Assembly: GCF_023499255.1 (NCBI RefSeq)
Contig: NZ_CP092183.1
Span: 7,188,501 to 7,252,500, forward strand
DNA length: 64,000 nucleotides
Origin: Couchioplanes caeruleus
GTDB lineage: Bacteria; Actinomycetota; Actinomycetes; Mycobacteriales; Micromonosporaceae
Reading direction: 5' to 3'
Shown here one piece after another: positions 42,415-51,182 of this stretch; position 1 is the first letter of the stretch; each line of letters starts with the position of its first letter. The notes under the pieces were generated by a model. The model had not been told where the DNA came from and searched no databases. It saw only the letters and a program-made list of their open reading frames with translations. Made by a program: the position numbers and the translations under genes.

Positions 42415-44211
42415 CACGGTGACATCGGCGCACCGGCTCAGCGTGCGCTGCACGATCCTGCGCGCCTGCGGTCGCTGCAGCGGGTGTGCGTGAGCGCCGA
42501 GTCCGATGCGGCCTTCGATCGGTTCGCCGGCCTGGTGAAGCGGCTGCTGGGCGTACCCGTGGCCCTGGTCTCGCTGGTCGACACCGAGCGGCAGTTCTTT
42601 CCCGGGCAGGTCGGGCTGGCCGAGCCGTGGGGTCAGAAGCGGGAGACCCCGCTGTCGCACTCGTTCTGTCAGCACGTCGTCGCCGAGGGTGTGCCGAAGG
42701 TGTTCCCGGACGCGCGGATCTACGCGCAGGTCCGCGACAACCTCGCGATCCCGGATCTCGGGGTGGTGGCGTATGCGGGGATGCCGCTCAAGGACTCCGA
42801 CGGCCTGACGCTGGGATCGCTCTGCGCGATCGACACCAAGCCGCGCGCCTGGAGCAAGGATGAGCTGACGATCCTCGAGGATCTCGCCGAGGCGTGCGCG
42901 TCGGAGCTGCGCCTGCGGATCGCCCGGGACCTCGCCGAGGAGGCGCGCCGGCACGCCGAGAGCGCTCATGACCAGCTCGCGATGCTGGCCGAGCTGACCG
43001 AGACGTTCACGACCACGCTCGACATGGAGGAGGGCATGCGGCGGCTGGCCGAGGGCGTGACGCCGCGGCTGGCGGACTGGTGCCTGGTCACGCTCGTCGA
43101 TCAGAACGGCGCCGTACGCCACGTCGCCGCCGCGCACCGGGACGCCGAGGCCGCGGCCGACGTCGAGCGGTTCGCCCAGCTGATGATGACCGGGCTGGGC
43201 GGGCGGTCGGCCGTTCTCGCGGTGCAGCGGTCCGGGCAGCCGATCCGCCGCGACGGGGAGACCGCCGACAAGATCCTGGCGCGGACCACGACGCCGGAGC
43301 TGGCGGAGATCGCCGAGCGGCTGGGGTACGCGTCGTTCCTCATCGCGCCCGTCACCGCCCCGGTCACCCAGCGGATGCTCGGCTCGGTGACGCTGGTCAA
43401 CGGCCCGGGACGCCCGCCGTTCACCGAGGCCGACGAGCGGACCGCGCTGGACATCGCGCGGCGGGCCGGCCTGGCGATCGACAACAGCCGGCTGTACGGC
43501 CGCCAGCGGCACGTCGCCGAGGTGCTGCAGCACAGCATGCTGACCGAGCTGCCGGACATCCCGGGCATGGAGTTGCACGCCCGCTATCTGCCGGCGCAGG
43601 ACGGCGCGGCGGTCGGTGGCGACTGGTACGACGCGTTCGCCCAGCCCGACGGCTCCGTGATGCTCGCCGTGGGTGACGTCTCGGGGCACGACATCGAGGC
43701 CGCCGCCGCGATGGGTCAGCTGCGCAACCTGGTGCGCGGGGACGCGTACGGGCGCGACGACGAGCCCGGCCGGCTGCTCACCCAGCTGGACCGGGCGATC
43801 CGCGGGCTGAACGTCAACGCGGCGGCGACGGCCGTGCTGACCCGGATCCGCCGCGGAGCGGACGGGTACGACGTGACGTTCGCCAACGCGGGCCACCCGC
43901 CGCCGCTGCTGCTGCACCCCGGCGGCACGGTCGAGGCCTGGTGGGAGACGCCGGAGCCGCTGCTGGGCCTGGCACCACGGGCGCAGCGGGCGACCCACCG
44001 GCGCACGGTGCCGGCCGGGTCGACGCTGCTGCTCTACACCGACGGGCTGGTCGAGGACCCGGGGCACCTGCTGGACGAGGGCATCGACCGGGTCGCGGAG
44101 ACGCTGCGCAACGACGCCGCGCGGCCCGGCGAGGAGCTGTGCACCTGCCTCGTGGAGACAGCGGCTCGCCGCGCCGACGACATCGCATTCCTGCTGATCC
44201 GCCTGCTCTGA
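42406..44211 (+). CDS. GAF-GAF-PP2C (SpoIIE/RsbU-type) Ser/Thr phosphatase
   Basis: 601 residues. GAF domain 1 covers about 25-170 (VALVSLVDTERQFFPGQVGL, then RETPLSHSFCQHV). A linker helix and GAF domain 2 cover about 195-375. The PP2C/SpoIIE domain covers about 385-600, with metal-binding Asp residues in VGGDWYDAF, VGDVSGHDIEAA, LLLYTDGLVE and ADDIAFLLI, so it should be active. Such proteins dephosphorylate STAS-type anti-sigma antagonists in partner-switching stress pathways. The STAS gene at 59216 is a possible but distant substrate. A duplicated ribosome-binding/start site precedes it. Confidence 0.9.
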   Translation: MAGHGDIGAPAQRALHDPARLRSLQRVCVSAESDAAFDRFAGLVKRLLGVPVALVSLVDTERQFFPGQVGLAEPWGQKRETPLSHSFCQHVVAEGVPKVFPDARIYAQVRDNLAIPDLGVVAYAGMPLKDSDGLTLGSLCAIDTKPRAWSKDELTILEDLAEACASELRLRIARDLAEEARRHAESAHDQLAMLAELTETFTTTLDMEEGMRRLAEGVTPRLADWCLVTLVDQNGAVRHVAAAHRDAEAAADVERFAQLMMTGLGGRSAVLAVQRSGQPIRRDGETADKILARTTTPELAEIAERLGYASFLIAPVTAPVTQRMLGSVTLVNGPGRPPFTEADERTALDIARRAGLAIDNSRLYGRQRHVAEVLQHSMLTELPDIPGMELHARYLPAQDGAAVGGDWYDAFAQPDGSVMLAVGDVSGHDIEAAAAMGQLRNLVRGDAYGRDDEPGRLLTQLDRAIRGLNVNAAATAVLTRIRRGADGYDVTFANAGHPPPLLLHPGGTVEAWWETPEPLLGLAPRAQRATHRRTVPAGSTLLLYTDGLVEDPGHLLDEGIDRVAETLRNDAARPGEELCTCLVETAARRADDIAFLLIRLL

Positions 44212-44218
44212 GTCGAGA

Positions 44219-45079
44219 TCAGGCCGCGCCGGCGAGGAGCTCGAACTCCTCGTCGGTGAGGCTGACGTCCGCCGCGCCCAGGTTGTCCTCGAGGTGCGCG
44301 ACCGACGACGTGCCGGGGATCGGCACCATCACCGGCGAGCGGCGCAGCAGCCAGGCCAGGGCGAGCTGGGCCGTCGACGCCCCGCCGTGCGCGGCGGCGA
44401 CCGTGTCGAGCGGGCCGCCCGGGCGCGCGAGGGTGCCGGCGTTGACGGGCGCCCACGGGATGAACGCGATCCCGCGCGCGGCACAGAAGTCGAGGACGTC
44501 CTCCGCGCGCCGGTCGCCGAGGTTGTAGCGGTTCTGCACCGATGCGACCGGGATGCCGAAGTCCAGCGCCGCCTGGATGTCCTCGACGCCGACCTCGGAG
44601 AGGCCGATCTGCCGGGCGAGCCCTTCGTCCAGGAAGGACTTGATCTCGCCGAACTGCTCGTCACGCGGGGTCTTCGGGTCGATGCGGTGCAGCTGCCACA
44701 GGTCGACGGTGTCGACGCCGAGGCGGCGCAGCGACATGAGGATGCACTGGCGGAGGTATTCGGGGCGGCCGAGCGGCGGCCACACGTCGGGACCGCTGCG
44801 GGTGAGGCCGCCCTTGGTGGCGATCACGACGTCGCCGTAGCCGGTGCCGTCGTGCAGGGCCTCCCGGATCAGGTCCTCGGAGACGTACGGCCCGTAGGAG
44901 TCGGCCGTGTCGATGAAGTCGACGCCCAGCTCGACGGCGCGCCGCAGGACACGGATCGCCTCGTCGTGGTCGCGGGGCGGACCCCAGATGCCGTCACCGG
45001 TGATGCGCATCGCGCCGAAGCCGAGCCGGTGGACGGTGCGCCCGCCCAGGTCGATGGTGCCACTGTTGATCACGGACAT
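44219..45079 (-). CDS. Aldo/keto reductase
   Basis: A 286-residue TIM-barrel oxidoreductase. The catalytic tetrad is visible as Asp and Tyr in DTADSYGP, Lys in IATKGG and His in LWQLHRID; the C-terminal [15 protein letters not shown] binds NADP(H). It reduces aldehydes or ketones; the substrate is unknown. It begins 10 bases after the last gene of the RecB/Cas4-like nuclease operon on the same strand, so it may be transcribed with it. It converges with the phosphatase gene. Confidence 0.9.
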   Translation of the reverse strand: MSVINSGTIDLGGRTVHRLGFGAMRITGDGIWGPPRDHDEAIRVLRRAVELGVDFIDTADSYGPYVSEDLIREALHDGTGYGDVVIATKGGLTRSGPDVWPPLGRPEYLRQCILMSLRRLGVDTVDLWQLHRIDPKTPRDEQFGEIKSFLDEGLARQIGLSEVGVEDIQAALDFGIPVASVQNRYNLGDRRAEDVLDFCAARGIAFIPWAPVNAGTLARPGGPLDTVAAAHGGASTAQLALAWLLRRSPVMVPIPGTSSVAHLEDNLGAADVSLTDEEFELLAGAA

Positions 45080-45089
45080 GCGGACAAAG

Positions 45090-46538
45090 CTACTCCGGGA
45101 CAGCCGCGGGGGCGGGCGGTCCGCCGTGCGTCCAGGGGGTCTGGTCGGGCTCCGGGAACGCCCCGCCGGGCCGGTACGCCTCGCTGAGCGTGGTCAGCAG
45201 GATCCGCTCGCCCACCTCGGGCACGCTGCCGGGCTCGGCTACCAGTTTGCGCCCCATGCCACCGGACAGCTCCAGCAGCACCTCGGTCTTGGCCTCGTCG
45301 AGGCGCGTGACCGCGATGACGGTCGCCTTCTGCCCGGGCCGGGCCGGCGAGGTGAGGGCGGCGCCGGGCTCGACGCGTACCGGCTCCGGGGTGACCACCA
45401 TGATGCGGGGGCGCAGCACCGGGCGTTTGCCGCTGTCGTCGATGCGGTCCGCCTTCGCGAGGGTGACCTCGGCGGCGAACGCGGCGCCGGCGAGGCGGTG
45501 CTCGGCCATGACCAGGGGGTCGTCGAAGGCGCGCTGGACCGCGTACCGGGTCGCCGCGGCCTCGAGGCGGCTGAGGCGGGCGGCCGCGGCGACCGCGCCG
45601 TCGCGCCGGGGCTGCGGCGGGCCACCCTCGGCCACGTGCTGCGCGAACGCGGAGAAGGCGTCGCGGTCGCCGTCCCACCTGCTCGCGACCCGGGCGCCGG
45701 GCGGCAGCGTGCCGAGCAGCTCGAGCGCCTGCCACATGAGCCGCCAGGTCGGCATGAGCTGGGCCCGCAGCACCTCGGTGAGCTCGGCGACGTCCGGGTC
45801 GGCGACCGACAGCAGCGGCGCGAGCACGTGGTTGTCGAAGGACGGGTCGGTGGCCGGCCCGGCAGGCGGTGTCACCGCCGGATCCTCGGCCGCCGCCACG
45901 GCCTCGGGCACGGACCGGCCCGGCGGCGGGCGCAGCCAGGCCATCAGGGCGGCGAGCTGGGCGTCCTCGGCGCTGCTCTGCCCGGTCGCCCAGTGCGATG
46001 ACAGCGCCTGTACGGCGTTGAGCAGCAGCGACGACCCCGGCACCTCCGCGGACCCGGCGAAGAACGTCAGCCAGCGCCCGAGCAGCGGTACGCCCGCCGG
46101 CACCGCGTACTCGCCCTCGGTGGTGCGGAACCGGGTCGAGCGCCCGAAGAGCCGGATGAAGTCGACGCCGCCGGTGTTCGGCACCCAGAGCTGCGGCGCG
46201 TCCACGTACCGGTAGCGCACGTCCCGGCCCCGGTCCACCGCGACCGCCTCGGCCACCGCGGTGAACGAGTCGACGTACGGCAGCAGCAGCTCGGCGAGCT
46301 CCGCGGCGAAGTCGAAGCGGTCGTCACGGTTGCGGGGCTGCGCCACGACGAGCAGCCGCGGGTCGTCGGGGCCGGTGCCGGCCAGCGCCGCGAGGGGGGC
46401 GTTCGCCTCGCCGGCCATCGCGTACGGGATGAGCACGAACGGCCGGGCGTGCAGGTGCAGGTGGCGTACGGTCGCGATCGGTTGCGCGCGCCCCTCGGCG
46501 CGGGCCTGCGCCCGGGCGAGCGCGGTGAGCGTGCTCAA
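45090..46538 (-). CDS. Uncharacterised protein, third gene of the RecB/Cas4-like nuclease operon
   Basis: 482 residues if started at the TTG at 46538, which overlaps the stop of the nuclease gene (TTGA) and follows a GAGG site; no other start lies nearby. The N-terminal 140 residues look alpha/beta ([18 protein letters not shown], then [18 protein letters not shown]). The middle is helical (about 240-390). The last 100 residues look like a small beta-barrel ([20 protein letters not shown], then [16 protein letters not shown]). No known family is recognised. Position and overlap imply that it works with the nuclease. Confidence 0.7.
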   Translation of the reverse strand: MSTLTALARAQARAEGRAQPIATVRHLHLHARPFVLIPYAMAGEANAPLAALAGTGPDDPRLLVVAQPRNRDDRFDFAAELAELLLPYVDSFTAVAEAVAVDRGRDVRYRYVDAPQLWVPNTGGVDFIRLFGRSTRFRTTEGEYAVPAGVPLLGRWLTFFAGSAEVPGSSLLLNAVQALSSHWATGQSSAEDAQLAALMAWLRPPPGRSVPEAVAAAEDPAVTPPAGPATDPSFDNHVLAPLLSVADPDVAELTEVLRAQLMPTWRLMWQALELLGTLPPGARVASRWDGDRDAFSAFAQHVAEGGPPQPRRDGAVAAAARLSRLEAAATRYAVQRAFDDPLVMAEHRLAGAAFAAEVTLAKADRIDDSGKRPVLRPRIMVVTPEPVRVEPGAALTSPARPGQKATVIAVTRLDEAKTEVLLELSGGMGRKLVAEPGSVPEVGERILLTTLSEAYRPGGAFPEPDQTPWTHGGPPAPAAVPE

Positions 46539-47605
46539 GAACCGAGCACCTCGGCGCGCAGCCGGGCGGCGGCCTGCAGCAGCGCGGCCGCCTCGGTCTG
46601 CTCCTCGGTGGGGGTCCGCGCGCCCGCGGCCAGCGCCAGCGCCTCCTCGACCGTGTCGACGCCGCCGAGCGCGTCCCGCACCGGCCGGCCCAGCGCGGCC
46701 GTGGTCCCGGCGGCCTCGTGGCGGCAGTGCACGGCCAGCTCGCAGGCGGAGAGGCATTCCGGCGCGTACCGGGCCTCGACGTGCCGCAGCGAGGCGATCA
46801 GGTCGGCCGGCGGCAGCGACAGGTCGAAGCTGACGCTCTCCGGCAGGGCTTCGGCCACGTCGGAGACCGAGGCGAGCCGCTTGAGCTGCCGGTTCAGGGT
46901 GGAGAGCTGCTTGCGGACGTCGACGAGGACGGCCGTGGGCTGCAGCGAGAAGTCGCGCGGGCAGACGAGCACCGCGTCGTGGCTGACCAGGGCCGGGTCG
47001 TGGCCCAGCTCGGCGAGCAGGCGGCGCAGCGCGAGCACGTACACGGCGGCCTGGACCGCGGCGGCCGACACCTTCGCGCTGTCGGCCTGCCCGTCGACGA
47101 TCGCGAAGGACTTGATCTCCACGACGTGCAGCCGCCCCTCGACCTGGAACGCGATGAGGTCGGGCTCCAGGAAGACCTGCCGCCCGGCGACGTCCAGGGT
47201 GAGCAGCGGGTGGTCGATCAGGGCGGCGCCGGCGGCGGCCGCGAGCAGCTTCCGGGTACGCCCGTGCCGCGCGCCGAGCGTGTCGTCGGCGTCCTCGCCG
47301 AGATCGTCGTACGACACCTCGGGGGTGTCGAGGCCGAGCACGTCGCGCAGCACGGACAGCAGCAGCGCGCAGTCGTCGGCCTTGAGCATGGCCTCGAAGC
47401 CGTTGCCGCGGGCGAGCGCGAAGCGGGACTGCCCGAAGGTGCCCGGGAAGCCGATGTGCTCGGCGAGCTTCGGCTTGTCGATCCCGGCCGCGTCGAGGAC
47501 GGCGCGGCGGGTGCAGCCGGGGTTGGCGGTGAGCGCGGCGATCGTGCGCGCGTTGTGCCGCTTGGCGGGCGCCCCGCCGCGGAGCCGGTCGAGCGCCGGC
47601 GTCAC
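46535..47605 (-). CDS. RecB/Cas4-like PD-(D/E)xK nuclease with probable Fe-S cluster
   Basis: 356 residues from the GTG at 47605. RecB-family nuclease motifs are in order: the Asp in FLEPDLIAF, the ExK in HVVEIKSFAI, and the Q-Y helix in AAVQAAVYVLALRR. A C-terminal Cys cluster ECLSACELAVHC (C-x3-C-x5-C), with one N-terminal Cys (NPGCTRRAV), fits the four-Cys iron-sulphur staple of Cas4, AddB and AdnAB nucleases. I infer a single-strand-specific exonuclease or end-processing enzyme. Its start overlaps the upstream stop (GTGA) and its stop overlaps the downstream start (TTGA). No cas or CRISPR sequences are in the window. Confidence 0.82.
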   Translation of the reverse strand: MTPALDRLRGGAPAKRHNARTIAALTANPGCTRRAVLDAAGIDKPKLAEHIGFPGTFGQSRFALARGNGFEAMLKADDCALLLSVLRDVLGLDTPEVSYDDLGEDADDTLGARHGRTRKLLAAAAGAALIDHPLLTLDVAGRQVFLEPDLIAFQVEGRLHVVEIKSFAIVDGQADSAKVSAAAVQAAVYVLALRRLLAELGHDPALVSHDAVLVCPRDFSLQPTAVLVDVRKQLSTLNRQLKRLASVSDVAEALPESVSFDLSLPPADLIASLRHVEARYAPECLSACELAVHCRHEAAGTTAALGRPVRDALGGVDTVEEALALAAGARTPTEEQTEAAALLQAAARLRAEVLGS

Positions 47606-48201
47606 GCGCGCCCTCGCTGGTGGGGCAGGCTCGTGACGCCGAACAGCCGGTGCCGCTCGTCGAGCCCTTCCCACCGGCGCAGCACCACGTCGGGGACGGC
47701 CTCGACGCTCAGGTCGGCCAGCCCGGCGCGGGCGGCGTCGGCCAGCGCCCGGGGGTCGTGCACGAGGAACGCCTCGGGGCCGCCGGGGACGGTCTCGGCG
47801 AGGCGGCGCAGCAGGTCGAGCACGGCCGGGCCCGCGGTGTTGCGGATGGCCACGAACTCCGCGACGCGCGCCACGGCGGCGAGCGCGTTGGCCCGGGCGG
47901 CCACCGCCGACACCAGCCGCCGCTCCCCCGGCCAGCAGGAGAGCGCGACCAGCCCGCGGGCCACCGTCAGGTCGTGGTGGAGGGCCGGGCAGATCCGGTA
48001 CGGCCGCAGCATGTCGGGGTCGTACTGCCGTTCCTCGTCGCGCAGGACCGTCGCCAGGCCGGACATGGACAGGTCGCCGTCGAACAGGGCGGTGTGCACG
48101 TCCACCACGAGCTTGGCCGGGGCCGGCGCCCCGAGCAGCAGCAACGCGTGCCGGGCCTGCTCCCGGAGGACCGGGAACGTGCTCAGGGTGCTCGTGCTCA
48201 T
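47602..48201 (-). CDS. Uncharacterised protein, first gene of the RecB/Cas4-like nuclease operon
   Basis: 199 residues, mostly helical. It contains a possible winged-helix-like stretch (AKLVVDVHTALFDGDLSMSG, then LATVLRDEERQY) and two Cys (YRICPALHHDL, ALSCWPGE). No family is recognised. The ATG at 48201 is the usual choice, and the TGA overlaps the GTG of the nuclease gene by 4 bases. It may supply recognition or regulation for the nuclease. Confidence 0.7.
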   Translation of the reverse strand: MSTSTLSTFPVLREQARHALLLLGAPAPAKLVVDVHTALFDGDLSMSGLATVLRDEERQYDPDMLRPYRICPALHHDLTVARGLVALSCWPGERRLVSAVAARANALAAVARVAEFVAIRNTAGPAVLDLLRRLAETVPGGPEAFLVHDPRALADAARAGLADLSVEAVPDVVLRRWEGLDERHRLFGVTSLPHQRGRA

Positions 48202-48345
48202 GGCGGCCGCTTCCGTTCGGGGGTCGTGGGCGGATCGACCTTAGATCCTCGTACGGGGGCCGGGCAACGGTCTGGCTGTCCGACGGCGTTTCACCCCCGG
48301 GAGGCGAATAAAGCCCGCATATCGGACTGGGGCCCGCGAGCGCGC

Positions 48346-48351
48346 TACGTT
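48346..48351 (+). promoter_or_regulatory. -10 box (TACGTT)
   Basis: TACGTT ends 6 bases before the ATG at 48358, consistent with a leaderless transcript. Confidence 0.45.
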
Positions 48352-48357
48352 CGGGGT

Positions 48358-48642
48358 ATGCCGAAGGCCATCTGGAACGACGAGATCATCGCCGAGAGCG
48401 ACGACACCGTGGTTGTCGAGGGCAACGTCTACTTCCCGCGCTCCGCGCTGCGGGAGGACGTGCTGCGCCCGTCCGACACGCACACCGTCTGCCCCTGGAA
48501 GGGCCGGGCGTCCTACTACACGCTCGAGTCCGGGGGCCACGTCAGCCAGGACGCCGTCTGGTACTACCCGGACCCGAAGCCCGACGCCAAGGCCGTTCGC
48601 GACCGGGTGGCGTTCTGGAAGGACGTGAAGGTCGAGGCCTGA
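48358..48642 (+). CDS. DUF427-domain protein
   Basis: 94 residues, the usual length of this single-domain beta-rich family: IAESDDTVVVEGNVYFP, then TVCPWKGRASYYTLESGGH and AVWYYPDPKPDAKAV. DUF427 proteins are widespread in actinobacteria and plants, with no agreed function. It is monocistronic, with a -10 box 6 bases upstream and a strong hairpin just after the stop. Confidence 0.9.
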   Translation: MPKAIWNDEIIAESDDTVVVEGNVYFPRSALREDVLRPSDTHTVCPWKGRASYYTLESGGHVSQDAVWYYPDPKPDAKAVRDRVAFWKDVKVEA

Positions 48643-48644
48643 CG

Positions 48645-48687
48645 GGCCGCCGCGGCGCGGGCGTGACCGGCCCGCGCCCCGGCGGCC
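48645..48687. terminator. Bidirectional terminator hairpin
   Basis: An 18-bp stem with one mismatch (48645-48662 with 48670-48687) and a 7-base loop fills the whole gap between the DUF427 gene and the convergent gene. It directly abuts the stop codon of the latter. Confidence 0.75.
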
Positions 48688-49083
48688 TCAGGCGATTCTC
48701 GGGTGGGCGTCCTCGATGGCGGTCACCTCGAGGTAGTCCAGCATGTCCCGCTGCTCCGCCACGTCGAGCGCGCCGAACGCCTCGTACGCCGCCGCCCGCG
48801 AGTGCGGGGTCTCCGCGGCGAGCAGCGCGATGATCGCCGACCAGGCCAGCGAGACCCGGTCGAACAGGCGCGCCTGGCGCAGCGACGACAGCCGGCTCAG
48901 CATGGCCACCTTGGTCGCCGCGTCGTCGTCGTGCGCGATCCGGTCGGAGAGCTCGAAGAGCGCCTTGCCCCGGTACGGGTGCTCCGCCTCGACCATCCGG
49001 GCCAGCTCGGCGTTGTCCATCCGCTCGACCGCCGGCGCCGGCCCGCGGCGCGGCAGGGGCGGCCGGGAGTCCTCAGCGGGCAC
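48688..49083 (-). CDS. Small helical hypothetical protein
   Basis: 131 residues from the GTG at 49083; an ATG at 49020 (MDNAELARMVEAEHPY) would remove a Pro-rich leader and is equally plausible. The protein is all-helical with HEAT-like spacing (GKALFELSDRIAHDDDAATK, then SRAAAYEAFGALDVAEQRDM). I do not recognise the family. If the longer start is right, it overlaps the small gene upstream by 11 bases. Confidence 0.6.
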   Translation of the reverse strand: MPAEDSRPPLPRRGPAPAVERMDNAELARMVEAEHPYRGKALFELSDRIAHDDDAATKVAMLSRLSSLRQARLFDRVSLAWSAIIALLAAETPHSRAAAYEAFGALDVAEQRDMLDYLEVTAIEDAHPRIA

Positions 49084-49276
49084 GGCTGTCCCGCCCGCTC
49101 TCGAAGCCGACGCCCGGCGTCTGGGCCGGCAGCGTGGGCCGGCTGCGGAAGGTGGGGAACGGCGGCGACGGCATCACCGGGGACTCGGGCGGGGCCTCGG
49201 CGGAATCGTCGGTGCCCTCGTCCTCGGCGTGGTCGTGCACCTGCTCCCCGGTCTCCCCGGCCTGACGCCTCAGCAC
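49073..49276 (-). CDS. Small acidic hypothetical protein
   Basis: 67 residues. An acidic first half (HDHAEDEGTDDSAEAPPESP) is followed by a Pro/Arg-rich second half with no predicted fold. It would be co-transcribed with, and overlap, the helical-protein gene downstream. It may be a real short gene or a chance frame. Confidence 0.4.
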   Translation of the reverse strand: MLRRQAGETGEQVHDHAEDEGTDDSAEAPPESPVMPSPPFPTFRSRPTLPAQTPGVGFESGRDSRAR

Positions 49277-49459
49277 AGTTTGTCCTCCGTTGCCGACTTT
49301 CGCGGTGTCGGCCTATGAGATCACGGCCCGGCGTGCCGGGCGACCCCGCCCGGCGACACGCCCGGACATCACCCGACCCGACGACCGCCGTAATCTTCTC
49401 GGCAACGGGTTGATCGTTGCAGGACGACAACCGACATCCTCCGACGAAGGTAGGCGTAG

Positions 49460-49666
49460 GTGGACGGGGGCACGAGCACCACGAGTGCGACGCCGGACTG
49501 GCGGTCCGCCATGATCGACGTCTCCGCCCTGTCGCTGGCCGAGCTGGCGGCCGACGCCGAGGCCGACCGGGCCGACGACAGCCCGCTGGCGCACTGCCTG
49601 CGCCGGCTCGCCGACGACCTGGCCCACCCCGGCGAGCCGATCGCCGGGTTCAACTCGGCCCTGTGA
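49460..49666 (+). CDS. fxsA: FxSxx-COOH RiPP precursor peptide
   Basis: 68 residues from the GTG at 49460; an ATG at 49511 would give 51. The sequence shows the leader pattern of the FxSxx-COOH family: DVSALSLAELAADAE, then SPLAHCLRRLADDLAHPGEP, and the diagnostic C-terminus GFNSAL, where the last five residues FNSAL fit F-x-S-x-x. In this family the terminal Phe-x-Ser is the modified core, usually cross-linked by the radical SAM enzyme FxsB. The next gene, 13 bases downstream, encodes an HExxH peptide hydroxylase. No FxsB is present in the window. Confidence 0.88.
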   Translation: MDGGTSTTSATPDWRSAMIDVSALSLAELAADAEADRADDSPLAHCLRRLADDLAHPGEPIAGFNSAL

Positions 49667-49679
49667 GGCGTCCGGGCGC

Positions 49680-51137
49680 ATGACAGTCACCGGGATCGGC
49701 GCGGCGCGGCCGCATCGGCTCAGCGACGCGGCGCTGGTCGCGCTGGGGGCGGGCCGGCCCGGCCCGGACGTGCTGGACGAGCTGCGCCGCGTACGGATGA
49801 GCCGGCACCTGCTCCTGCTCCGCCAGATCGCCGCCCTCGCCGGCACTGCCTGCCTCGGTGAGCTGGCGGCCGCCGAGACGACCCACCCGGCCCGCACGCG
49901 CGCCCTGCTGGACCGTCCGTTGTTCGGCGTGTGGGCCGCCGGATGCCTCACGGCCCTGCGGGACGGGGCATCGCCGGAGACGGCCGGCGTCGGCTATCTG
50001 ACCGAGCTCGCGGCGCGTGCCCGGATCCCCCGGCCACGCCAGGCGGAGCGGCTGCTCACGGCCGCGCACGACGGGCTGTCGATTTCCGTACGCCTGGAGG
50101 ACAGCGACCCGCTGCGCGCCCGGCTCGGGCTGACCCCCACCCCGCCGCTGTCCCAGGCCGCGGCCGCCCGCTGGCAGGCCACGTTCACCGAGGCGTGGCG
50201 GCTGCTCGTGGAGCGCGTACGCCCCGACGCCGAAGTCCTGTCCCGCGTGCTGGACTGCGTGGTGCCCGTCGAGACCGATCCTGCGGCCCGCGGGATCAGC
50301 GCCACCTCGGTCCACGCGTACGGGGCCGTCGCGATGTCGGAGCCCGCGGACCCGGCCGCGCTCGCCGTCGGGCTGCTGCACGAGGCGCAGCACAGCATCC
50401 TCAACGCGGTGCTGTACCTGTTCGACCTGCTGGAAGCCCCGGACACGCCGGGCTACTCGCCGTGGCGCGACGATCCGCGGCCGGCCTCGGGCATCCTGCA
50501 CGGCGCGTACGCGTACCTGACGGTCACCCGCTTCTGGCGCACCCGGCCGCAGGATCGGCCGGCCCGGTTCGAGTTCGCCCGGTGGCGAGCCGCCGTGGCC
50601 GCCGCGGCGGAGGGCCTCACCGGTCTGACGCCGGCCGGCGAGCGGTTCGTCGGCGCCCTGCTCGACGAGGTCCGGCCATGGCTCGCGGAGCCGGTCGACC
50701 CGGACGTGCTGCGCCTCGCCGAGGGCGCCAACCGCGATCACCACCTGCGCTGGCGGCTGCGCAACCTGCGCGTGGACCCGGCCGACGCGGCGGCGCTGGC
50801 GCGGGCGTGGCGACGGGGTGAGCTGCCGCCGCCGGTGACCGCGCGGCTGCACCGGGCTCCGCGGCGGGCCCTGGAGGCGAGCGCCCGGCTGGATCTGGCG
50901 CACCGGCTGCTGCGCGGGTTGCCGCTCGACGGCTCGGCGGGCGACCTCGCGTACGTGCGCGGCGACCACGAGGCGGCGCTGAGGGCGTACTCGGAGATCC
51001 GGGGTGACCGGACCGACTGGGCCGGGTTGCTGCTGGTCAGTGGCGGGAGGGTGGCGCCGGAGGTGGCCGCGGCGACCGGCGCCGCGCTGGGAGCCGACCG
51101 GCCCGAGCCGCTCGCCATTGTGAACTGGCTTTCCTAA
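49680..51137 (+). CDS. HExxH-motif peptide-modifying enzyme (aKG-HExxH peptide beta-hydroxylase family)
   Basis: 485 residues. The defining motif LLHEAQHSILNAVLYLFDLL has HExxH at residues 234-238. A conserved HGAYAYLTVTRFW follows about 45 residues later and may supply a further ligand. The N-terminal 200 residues and the C-terminal helical part fit the HEXXH putative peptide-modification family found with FxSxx-COOH precursors, sometimes fused to FxsB. The reaction expected from the family is 2-oxoglutarate-dependent beta-hydroxylation of the precursor peptide. It lies 13 bases after the precursor gene and is certainly co-transcribed. Here it is a stand-alone protein with an intact motif. 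Confidence 0.85.
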   Translation: MTVTGIGAARPHRLSDAALVALGAGRPGPDVLDELRRVRMSRHLLLLRQIAALAGTACLGELAAAETTHPARTRALLDRPLFGVWAAGCLTALRDGASPETAGVGYLTELAARARIPRPRQAERLLTAAHDGLSISVRLEDSDPLRARLGLTPTPPLSQAAAARWQATFTEAWRLLVERVRPDAEVLSRVLDCVVPVETDPAARGISATSVHAYGAVAMSEPADPAALAVGLLHEAQHSILNAVLYLFDLLEAPDTPGYSPWRDDPRPASGILHGAYAYLTVTRFWRTRPQDRPARFEFARWRAAVAAAAEGLTGLTPAGERFVGALLDEVRPWLAEPVDPDVLRLAEGANRDHHLRWRLRNLRVDPADAAALARAWRRGELPPPVTARLHRAPRRALEASARLDLAHRLLRGLPLDGSAGDLAYVRGDHEAALRAYSEIRGDRTDWAGLLLVSGGRVAPEVAAATGAALGADRPEPLAIVNWLS

Positions 51138-51182
51138 AGTTCCCGGCCACCGGGCCGATCATGGCCCGTGTTGGAGGTGAGC

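Noticed and set aside
46535..47605. Cas4 of a CRISPR-Cas locus
   Set aside because: No cas1, cas2 or array lies nearby. Gene length and partners differ, so only Cas4-like chemistry is claimed.
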